Shown: in pieces, positions 58,358-64,000 of the stretch
Numbering within the stretch: position 1 is the first letter of the stretch
How the letters are laid out: each line of letters starts with the position of its first letter
Source of the DNA: Shewanella cutis
GTDB taxonomy: Bacteria; Pseudomonadota; Gammaproteobacteria; Enterobacterales; Shewanellaceae
Reading direction: 5' to 3'
NCBI RefSeq assembly: GCF_022410515.1
Contig: NZ_JACSDI010000001.1
Coordinates: forward strand, 124,001-188,000
Length of the DNA stretch: 64,000 nucleotides
Position numbers and translations under genes: made by a program
Notes under the pieces: model-generated
Database searches by the model: none
What the model was told of the DNA's origin: nothing
Seen by the model: the letters and a program-made list of their open reading frames with translations, nothing else

Positions 58358-58420
58358 ACAAGGACATATTAATTTGACAACTATTATGACTAACAGTGCT
58401 CTCGCTTAATATGGCGAAAT

Positions 58421-58496
<76 letters not shown>

Positions 58497-58603
58497 AAAC
58501 TCTTTCGACAAAACTGAAACTCAGTATATCGCAGAAATTTAGATTTGTTCTTACCAGACAACTCGTTAGCTATTTGGTAGGAGCACTATGTCGTAAAACA
58601 TAG

Positions 58604-58679
58604 TGGTATCCCCTAGGGGATTCGAACCCCTGTTACCGCCGTGAAAGGGCGGTGTCCTAGGCCTCTAGACGAAGGGGAC
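58604..58679 (-). tRNA. tRNA-Glu (UUC), copy 4
   Basis: Intact 76-base gene with anticodon TTC. With the tRNA-Ala at 58744 it repeats the Ala-Glu order found at 58282-58496. Confidence 0.97.
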
Positions 58680-58743
58680 ACAAGGACATATTAATTTGAA
58701 CAACCTACTCAGGAAGTATCCCGCTTAATACTGGCGGTAAGTT

Positions 58744-58819
<76 letters not shown>

Positions 58820-58886
58820 AAACTTATCAAGCTACATTTAAGTGCACTACAAGCATTCGCTCGTCTGTGTCTCAACTGCGAGGCGC

Positions 58887-58915
58887 ATTCTATGCAGCAC
58901 ACCTAAATGTGTCAA
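58887..58915 (-). promoter_or_regulatory. Sigma-70 promoter of the tRNA-Ala/Glu cluster
   Basis: On the minus strand TTGACA (58915-58910) is followed after 17 bases by TAGAAT (58892-58887) and a GC-rich GCGCC stretch, typical of stringently controlled stable-RNA promoters. It begins nine bases past the gltX stop. Confidence 0.85.
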
Positions 58916-58923
58916 CTCGTTTT

Positions 58924-60333
58924 TTAGGAATTTATTCTATCTGCTACAAATTCAATCGCTTTGGATATTCTTTGCTCAGAGCGTGCCTTTCCTATTAAGA
59001 ATAAGGTGATATCTAAGCCAGGAGACTGCCCTGCCCCGGTCACAGCGACACGCAATGGCATACCCACTTTGCCCATACCCACTTCTAATTCTGCAGCAGT
59101 AGCTTCAATCGCCTGATGAATAGCCTCAACCGTCCACTCAGGTAATGCCGCTAACTTTTGTTGCACTAATTGTAATGGCTCAAGCGCAACACCACGCAAA
59201 TGCTTTTTCGCCTGCTCGGCATCGAACTCTGCGAAGTCTTCATAGAAGTAGCGGCTAGAAGCGGCTAACTCTTTTAACGTTTTGGCACGTTCAGCCAATG
59301 CGGTCACTACAGCTGATAAAGCTGGGCCATTTGAGGTATCAATCTTTTGATCCTCCATATGCCACTGTAGGTGGGAAGCCACATATTCAGGGTCGAGCGT
59401 CTTAATATAGTGTTGGTTTAACCAAACCAGTTTTTCGGTATTAAAGGCAGAAGGTGCTTTGTTAATGTCATCTAACTTAAAGAGCTGCTTCATTTCTTCT
59501 AAAGAGAACACTTCTTGGTCGCCATGTGACCAACCTAAACGTACTAAATAGTTAAGCAGTGCTTCAGGCAGATAACCATCATCACGGTACTGCATAACAC
59601 TGACTGCACCGTGGCGCTTAGACAGCTTGGCACCATCATCCCCTAAAATCATCGACACATGAGCATATTCAGGAATGGGTGCGCCCAGTGCTTTAAGAAT
59701 GTTGATTTGACGTGGCGTGTTGTTGATATGGTCTTCACCACGCACCACACAGGTAATACCCATATCCCAATCGTCTACTACTACACAGAAGTTATAGGTA
59801 GGCACGCCGTCGGTACGGGCGATGATCAAGTCATCTAGTGCATCGTTTGAGAATTCGATACGGCCACGGACGTGATCATCAAATACCACTGAACCGCCGA
59901 TGGGGTTTTTGAAACGCACCACAAAAGGTTCGTCAGTGTCACGCGCGGGCAAGTTACGGCAGCAACCATCGTATTTTTGCGCTTCGCCATTTGCAGCTTG
60001 TGCTTCTCTTAAGGCATCGATACGTTCACGCGAGCAGTAACATTTATAAGCTGTGCCCTGCTCTAACATTTGCGCGATGATTTCGTTATAACGATCAAAA
60101 CGCTTAGTTTGATAGTACGGGCCCTCATCCCAAGTTAATCCTAACCAGTTCATGCCCTCTAAAATGGCATCACAAGCGGCCTGAGTAGAACGCTCAATAT
60201 CCGTATCTTCAATACGTAAAACAAACTCACCATTATTGGCTCTGGCTTGTAACCAAGAATAAAGTGCAGTACGGGCACCGCCCACGTGCAAAAAGCCTGT
60301 TGGGCTTGGGGCAAAACGCGTCTTAGTTGTCAT
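58924..60333 (-). CDS. gltX: Glutamate-tRNA ligase GltX
   Basis: The 469-residue class I synthetase charges tRNA-Glu. The HIGH-like motif is [16 protein letters not shown] at residues 9-24, and KLSKRHG is the KMSKS equivalent. A Cys-rich zinc segment lies between ([13 protein letters not shown]...YDGCC, about 98-125), and the discriminating E. coli-type RGEDH motif is present ([14 protein letters not shown]). Length matches E. coli GltX (471). Four intact genes for its substrate tRNA-Glu lie immediately downstream. Confidence 0.97.
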   Translation of the reverse strand: MTTKTRFAPSPTGFLHVGGARTALYSWLQARANNGEFVLRIEDTDIERSTQAACDAILEGMNWLGLTWDEGPYYQTKRFDRYNEIIAQMLEQGTAYKCYCSRERIDALREAQAANGEAQKYDGCCRNLPARDTDEPFVVRFKNPIGGSVVFDDHVRGRIEFSNDALDDLIIARTDGVPTYNFCVVVDDWDMGITCVVRGEDHINNTPRQINILKALGAPIPEYAHVSMILGDDGAKLSKRHGAVSVMQYRDDGYLPEALLNYLVRLGWSHGDQEVFSLEEMKQLFKLDDINKAPSAFNTEKLVWLNQHYIKTLDPEYVASHLQWHMEDQKIDTSNGPALSAVVTALAERAKTLKELAASSRYFYEDFAEFDAEQAKKHLRGVALEPLQLVQQKLAALPEWTVEAIHQAIEATAAELEVGMGKVGMPLRVAVTGAGQSPGLDITLFLIGKARSEQRISKAIEFVADRINS

Positions 60334-60812
60334 AATGGGGCACTAACCTATATAAAGTCGTCTAGATAAAGACAATCACGATAAAAAGTGGGCTTATTCT
60401 AGCAGCCTAAGTCAGCACTGCAAATGGAACATATCAGCAGGTATTACAGATACCCTAAAAGTCATTGCTCAAGTTCGATAGAGATGCCGATTGTAGGCAT
60501 CGCAGTCAAGATAAAAAGCAAGCGCATTAACTACGTCGCAGGCTGAATAAACTCAAGTAGCGATTTCTATCAATCTCTTAGAACTAATACCCCATAACCA
60601 ACTTAAACATCCGTCATCCCGTTGGTAAAATAGCTTAGAAAGATTAGCTGTTATGACCTTTGCACTATTCACCATTGGCAAATAAACAAAACTTGCTTAA
60701 ATGGCCCAATCTTAAATTGCCTAATAAAGTAACACTTTGAATGAGGTGGTGATTAACATTAAGTCAATGCGAACAAAAATAGCGCGACCAATGCTTTTTT
60801 CACTAAAAAGCG
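60334..60812. other. Intergenic region between gltX and tRNA-Val array
   Basis: About 480 bases between divergent units. It holds the gltX upstream region on the minus side. I recognise no gene, repeat or operator beyond the tRNA-Val promoter that follows. Confidence 0.5.
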
Positions 60813-60840
60813 TTGACACCCGATCGAACCTCCCTATAAT
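60813..60840 (+). promoter_or_regulatory. Sigma-70 promoter of the tRNA-Val array
   Basis: Perfect TTGACA (60813-60818) and TATAAT (60835-60840) are separated by 16 bases and followed by ACGGCTCC. The first tRNA begins 18 bases further on. Confidence 0.92.
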
Positions 60841-60858
60841 ACGGCTCCACACAGCAGA

Positions 60859-60934
60859 GGTCGCTTAGCTCAGCTGGGAGAGCACCTCCCTTACAAGGAG
60901 GGGGTCACTGGTTCGATCCCAGTAGCGACCACCA
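60859..60934 (+). tRNA. tRNA-Val (UAC), copy 1
   Basis: The 76-base cloverleaf has anticodon loop TTACAAG (TAC) and encoded CCA. The D loop carries CAGCTGGGAG. Confidence 0.97.
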
Positions 60935-60982
60935 TGTGTTAAATTCAAATTTAATCATGGCTTAAACGTTGTTATATACCCG

Positions 60983-61058
60983 GGTCGCTTAGCTCAGCCG
61001 GGAGAGCACCTCCCTTACAAGGAGGGGGTCACTGGTTCGATCCCAGTAGCGACCACCA
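60983..61058 (+). tRNA. tRNA-Val (UAC), copy 2
   Basis: As copy 1 except CAGCCGGGAG in the D arm (T to C). Confidence 0.97.
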
Positions 61059-61085
61059 TATAACCTCACTGTGTAGTCATTCCCA

Positions 61086-61161
61086 GGTCGCTTAGCTCAG
61101 CTGGGAGAGCACCTCCCTTACAAGGAGGGGGTCACTGGTTCGATCCCAGTAGCGACCACCA
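61086..61161 (+). tRNA. tRNA-Val (UAC), copy 3
   Basis: Same sequence as copy 1, with CAGCTGGGAG in the D arm. Confidence 0.97.
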
Positions 61162-61204
61162 TATTTCTGAGAATGACATTAAAATTGTATATTGTAAGAA
61201 TTCC

Positions 61205-61280
61205 GGTCGCTTAGCTCAGCCGGGAGAGCACCTCCCTTACAAGGAGGGGGTCACTGGTTCGATCCCAGTAGCGACCACCA
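61205..61280 (+). tRNA. tRNA-Val (UAC), copy 4
   Basis: Same sequence as copy 2, with CAGCCGGGAG in the D arm. Confidence 0.97.
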
Positions 61281-61306
61281 TATTCTACAGTATCCAATAA
61301 TGCCCA

Positions 61307-61382
61307 GGTCGCTTAGCTCAGCTGGGAGAGCACCTCCCTTACAAGGAGGGGGTCACTGGTTCGATCCCAGTAGCGACCACCA
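61307..61382 (+). tRNA. tRNA-Val (UAC), copy 5
   Basis: Same sequence as copy 1, with CAGCTGGGAG in the D arm. Confidence 0.97.
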
Positions 61383-61407
61383 TATACTTCAGCACAAATA
61401 TTCCCCG

Positions 61408-61483
61408 GGTCGCTTAGCTCAGCCGGGAGAGCACCTCCCTTACAAGGAGGGGGTCACTGGTTCGATCCCAGTAGCGACCACCA
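61408..61483 (+). tRNA. tRNA-Val (UAC), copy 6
   Basis: Same sequence as copy 2, with CAGCCGGGAG in the D arm. No clear terminator is seen in the following 150 bases. Confidence 0.97.
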
Positions 61484-61634
61484 TATTTCCCTCATAATCT
61501 TTACCCTAACTGCATCTGAACTATGCTTGATCTAAATCAGCATGTACTTAAGTGGCTCTGTTACACAGAATCCTACCTATTTCTCGCTAAAATCGCGCTG
61601 ATTTATTGTCTTGGGCTATTTGGAGATCAGTACT

Positions 61635-61865
61635 ATGGCCAGTGTCAGTCAATCAGCATCCCTAACCAATATTGCAGCTTATCTTAAACATACCCATGCC
61701 TGTGACGAGCAAACCGCTCTGAGAGAAGCCCGTGAAGTTATGCAAAATCTCGTGAGCATGCGCCAAAAGGGCTTTATTACCGGCTGGTACTTCGATGAGC
61801 GAGGGCATTTGGAGTTACTCCCGAGTGATGAAATTCTTAAGCGAATTGGCGAAGACCATGGTTAG
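61635..61865 (+). CDS. Small hypothetical protein
   Basis: From ATG 61635 (TGGAGA about nine bases upstream) the product has 76 residues. It is soluble and mainly helical, with LTNIAAYLKHTHACDEQTALREAREVM followed by KGFITGWYFDERGHLELLPSDEILKRIG. I do not recognise a family. A start at 61611 would place the ribosome site inside the gene. It is followed by the long dct regulatory region. Confidence 0.65.
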   Translation: MASVSQSASLTNIAAYLKHTHACDEQTALREAREVMQNLVSMRQKGFITGWYFDERGHLELLPSDEILKRIGEDHG

Positions 61866-62008
61866 CGCTCATAGCATTTTCCGCATCCTTCTCCCCGATT
61901 TTCTTACCTCATAGTCTTTTTCAAACCGCTTTTGATCTAAAAGCAACTTATTTTGCTCAGTTAAACATCAACCTTAAAACCGAACCCATTAATACCACCA
62001 ACTCACTA

Positions 62009-62026
62009 TGGGTGGATTTCCACCCA
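62009..62026. promoter_or_regulatory. DctD-like upstream activator site 1
   Basis: TGGGTGGATTTCCACCCA is an inverted repeat that resembles the rhizobial DctD site TGTGCGGAAATCCGCACA in size and central GGAnnTCC-like layout. It lies about 118 bases before the sigma-54 promoter. Confidence 0.55.
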
Positions 62027-62039
62027 AACCCAAAACCAG

Positions 62040-62057
62040 TGTGAGCGAGATCTCACC
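62040..62057. promoter_or_regulatory. DctD-like upstream activator site 2
   Basis: GTGAG-N6-CTCAC is a second inverted repeat, its centre 31 bases (about three helical turns) from site 1. The same face of the helix would be used. Confidence 0.5.
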
Positions 62058-62071
62058 CACAAAACCCAAAG

Positions 62072-62087
62072 TGTGACAAAGGTCAAA
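62072..62087. promoter_or_regulatory. Possible CRP site upstream of dctP
   Basis: TGTGACAAAGGTCAAA fits TGTGA-N6-TCACA with one mismatch. In Shewanella CRP controls anaerobic respiration genes and C4-dicarboxylates such as fumarate are electron acceptors, so control is plausible. Confidence 0.45.
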
Positions 62088-62132
62088 TCAAATACACTTT
62101 GTTAACCAAATACTTACAGAGCATGTCATAAG

Positions 62133-62149
62133 TTGGCGTGGTATTTGCC
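62133..62149 (+). promoter_or_regulatory. Sigma-54 promoter of dctPQM
   Basis: TTGGCGTGGTATTTGCC has GG (62135-62136) and GC (62147-62148) separated by exactly 10 bases, the -24/-12 arrangement. Transcription would begin near 62160, leaving an untranslated leader of about 100 bases. Confidence 0.75.
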
Positions 62150-62258
62150 TTTATTAAGACAGACCTCAGGGAAATCAAGGCTGTATTCCTACTCACACTT
62201 GGTAACAAACTAACCAAGGCTGAGGACAAATCCTAACAACAGAAAAAGGAACTCAAAA

Positions 62259-63278
62259 ATGACATTGAATCAGCAGATGGGTATCACACGTCCATTAAAA
62301 ACCGTAGCTAAGATGCTGGCACTAGCCTCAGTGTTTGCTGCAAGCTTTAACGTATTTGCTGCCCCCGTTGAAATCAAATTCTCCCATGTGGTTGCAGAAA
62401 ATACGCCAAAGGGTCAAATGGCGCTGAAGTTTAAAGAACTCGTTGAGCAACGTTTACCCGGTGAATATACAGTGAGTGTATTCCCTAACTCTCAGTTATT
62501 TGGGGATAACAACGAGTTAGCAGCACTTCTTTTAAACGACGTGCAATTTGTCGCACCTTCACTCTCTAAATTTGAGCGTTACACTAAGCGTCTACAGGTT
62601 TTCGACTTGCCATTTCTATTCAATGATATGGATGCAGTAAACCGTTTCCAACAAGGTGAAGCTGGTCAAGCACTGCTCAACTCAATGAGCCGTAAAGGGA
62701 TTGTGGGTCTAGGCTATTTACATAATGGTATGAAGCAATTCACTGCCAACACTCCACTGAAGCAACCTTCCGATGCTAAAGGTTTAAAATTCCGCGTAAT
62801 GGCATCTGACGTATTAGCCGCTCAGTTTGATGCTGTGGGCGCTATCCCAGTGAAGAAACCTTTCTCTGAAGTGTTCACCCTGCTGCAAACCCGCGCAATC
62901 GACGGTCAAGAAAACACTTGGTCTAACACCTACTCACAAAAATTCTATGAAGTTCAGAGCCATATTACTGAAAGTAACCACGGCGTGTTGGACTACATGG
63001 TCGTAACCTCTGATGCCTTCTGGAAAAGCTTACCAGCAGACAAACGTAAAGTGATCAAAGAAGCCTTAGATGAATCAATCGCTTTAGGTAATAAAATTGC
63101 TGCTGAAAAAGATAACGAAGACAAGCAATTAATCCTTGATTCTAAACGTTCACAACTGGTGAGCTTAACAGCTGAAGAGCGTCAAAAATGGATTGATGTG
63201 ATGAAACCTGTTTGGGCTAAGTTTGAAGACCAAGTCGGTAAAGATGTGATTGAAGCCGCTGTTGCTGCAAATAAATAA
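62259..63278 (+). CDS. dctP: TRAP transporter solute-binding protein DctP (C4-dicarboxylates)
   Basis: The 339-residue protein has a signal peptide (about 1-34, LALASVFAASFNVFAA). The mature part starts PVEIKFSHVVAENTPKGQMALKFKELVEQRLPG. LKFRVMASDVLAAQFDAVGA carries the arginine that binds a carboxylate, and FTLLQTRAIDGQENTWSNTY is also typical. It captures C4-dicarboxylates such as succinate or fumarate in the periplasm and hands them to DctQM. AAAGGAACTC precedes ATG 62259. A sigma-54 promoter and two activator-like sites lie upstream. Confidence 0.93.
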   Translation: MTLNQQMGITRPLKTVAKMLALASVFAASFNVFAAPVEIKFSHVVAENTPKGQMALKFKELVEQRLPGEYTVSVFPNSQLFGDNNELAALLLNDVQFVAPSLSKFERYTKRLQVFDLPFLFNDMDAVNRFQQGEAGQALLNSMSRKGIVGLGYLHNGMKQFTANTPLKQPSDAKGLKFRVMASDVLAAQFDAVGAIPVKKPFSEVFTLLQTRAIDGQENTWSNTYSQKFYEVQSHITESNHGVLDYMVVTSDAFWKSLPADKRKVIKEALDESIALGNKIAAEKDNEDKQLILDSKRSQLVSLTAEERQKWIDVMKPVWAKFEDQVGKDVIEAAVAANK

Positions 63279-63290
63279 TAATGAAATAAG

Positions 63291-63319
63291 CCGCTTAATC
63301 TCATTTCGGGGTTAAGCGG
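63291..63319 (+). promoter_or_regulatory. Hairpin between dctP and dctQ
   Basis: CCGCTTAA and TTAAGCGG form an eight-base stem with a 13-base loop and no strong T run. It may stabilise or partly end the dctP message so that more binding protein is made than membrane subunits. Confidence 0.5.
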
Positions 63320-63344
63320 TATTTGAGCGAGGGGGAGTACAGCT

Positions 63345-63992
63345 GTGATATCGCGAATTTTTGGTTATTTTGAAGAAGGGGTGCTTAACCTCTTGATCAC
63401 CTTAATGACACTCTTAGTGTTTACAGAGGTAGTGGCACGATTTTTCTTTAATACCGGTTTTTTATGGATCCAAGAACTGACCTTGACCCTGTGTGGTTGG
63501 TTTGTACTCTTTGGGATGTCCTACGGAGTAAAAGTCGGCGCGCACATCGGTGTTGATGCTTTTGTAAAAAATCTCTCACCAAAGGCTAAAAAGGTCACAT
63601 CCCTAGTGACAGCCTTGATTTGCTTGGCTTATTGCGGGCTTTTCCTGAAAGGTAGCTGGCAATATCTGTCGCAGATGTACCAAATTGGCGTGCCGATGGA
63701 AGATATTCACTTTCCTAAGTTTCTGTTAAACAGCTTAGATCCTGACTTTGCGTGGAACACATTAAAAATTGATGTCGAAGACGGTGCTGTGCCAATTTGG
63801 CTATCCCAAAGCATTCTACTGATTGGTTTTAGCATGTTAACTTGGCGTTTCTTAGAATTGTTTATCGCCATTTTACGCAACCAAGTATCCGGTTTCCAAT
63901 TCGCCGATGAAGCGAAAGAAAGTATGCATTTAATTGATGACGGTGCTCAGCAAGTAAAGCAAGCCCAAACAGACAATAAGGAAGCGAAGTAA
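63345..63992 (+). CDS. dctQ: TRAP transporter small membrane subunit DctQ
   Basis: The 215-residue protein has four membrane helices (about 12-30, 45-60, 82-100 and 155-178). The motif WIQELTLTLCGWFVLFGMSYGVKVGAHIGVD is the DctQ signature. It joins the binding protein to the large permease DctM. The start is GTG 63345 after GAGGGGGAG. It is rather long for a DctQ because of an insert around 115-150. Its stop overlaps the start of dctM (TAATG). Confidence 0.9.
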   Translation: MISRIFGYFEEGVLNLLITLMTLLVFTEVVARFFFNTGFLWIQELTLTLCGWFVLFGMSYGVKVGAHIGVDAFVKNLSPKAKKVTSLVTALICLAYCGLFLKGSWQYLSQMYQIGVPMEDIHFPKFLLNSLDPDFAWNTLKIDVEDGAVPIWLSQSILLIGFSMLTWRFLELFIAILRNQVSGFQFADEAKESMHLIDDGAQQVKQAQTDNKEAK

Positions 63993-64000
63993 TGGCGATT
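63992..64000 (+). CDS. dctM: Start of TRAP transporter large subunit DctM (partial)
   Basis: Only ATG GCG ATT is in the window. The call rests on the TAATG overlap with dctQ and the fixed dctP-dctQ-dctM order of such operons. Confidence 0.6.

Noticed and set aside
61300..61497. Plus-strand frame of 65 residues
   Set aside because: It is read through two tRNA-Val genes and repeats itself accordingly.

Overview
The window reads as chromosomal DNA from a marine/aquatic gammaproteobacterium, most likely Shewanella of the oneidensis/MR-4 type. The basis is gene content and order: smrB-sixA next to fadJ-fadI, queA-tgt-yajC-secD-secF, gltX beside tRNA-Glu/tRNA-Ala genes, a GH109 oxidoreductase-like glycosidase, a Bat/MoxR operon and a dct TRAP transporter. 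The assignment is by recognition, not by a search. Most of the window is ordinary housekeeping chromosome. No prophage, integrase, CRISPR array or intact insertion sequence was seen.

Layout. 1-660: tail of smrB and convergent sixA. 814-9480: a block lying between sixA and fadJ (neighbours in E. coli) with an M16 metallopeptidase, a 1421-residue propeller/PAS/GGDEF/EAL receptor, an exported protein made of 15 copies of a 13-residue repeat, a 38-residue peptide gene and a small membrane protein. 9651-13084: fadJ-fadI for beta-oxidation, with a FadR box upstream. 13357-22083: MoxR-DUF58-DUF4381-BatA-BatB/TPR-BatD operon followed by an ECF sigma factor and its membrane anti-sigma partner. 22242-25350: putP and fadL, the latter with two FadR boxes. 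25456-31881: a VOC protein, a SIMPL protein and an RND efflux operon that ends with a DUF2892 protein and a periplasmic rhodanese. 32458-37130: secreted subtilase, yaeQ, siroheme synthesis dehydrogenase and a DUF2007 protein, with a 36-bp perfect palindrome between the last two.

37391-42901: secF, secD, yajC, tgt and queA (protein export and queuosine). 43360-45914: acpH, a membrane thioredoxin, rluA and an unknown gene. 46245-49784: Tat-exported GH109 protein, CIA30 protein and sstT. 49956-55080: cheV, a dual-specificity phosphatase, a DEAD-box helicase and two alkylation-repair genes (ogt and an Ada-AlkA fusion). 55259-57088: an ABC exporter. 57797-61483: four intact tRNA-Glu genes plus one truncated copy and two tRNA-Ala genes on the minus strand, gltX, then six tRNA-Val genes on the plus strand. 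61635-64000: a small unknown gene and dctP-dctQ-dctM(start) behind a sigma-54 promoter with two DctD-like sites.

Two copies of a 265-278 bp element with terminal inverted repeats (MITE-like) lie at 47646-47910 and 57153-57430 in opposite orientation. The least explained part is 8230-9046, the repeat protein and small peptide next to the c-di-GMP receptor. It is the best candidate here for an undescribed system.
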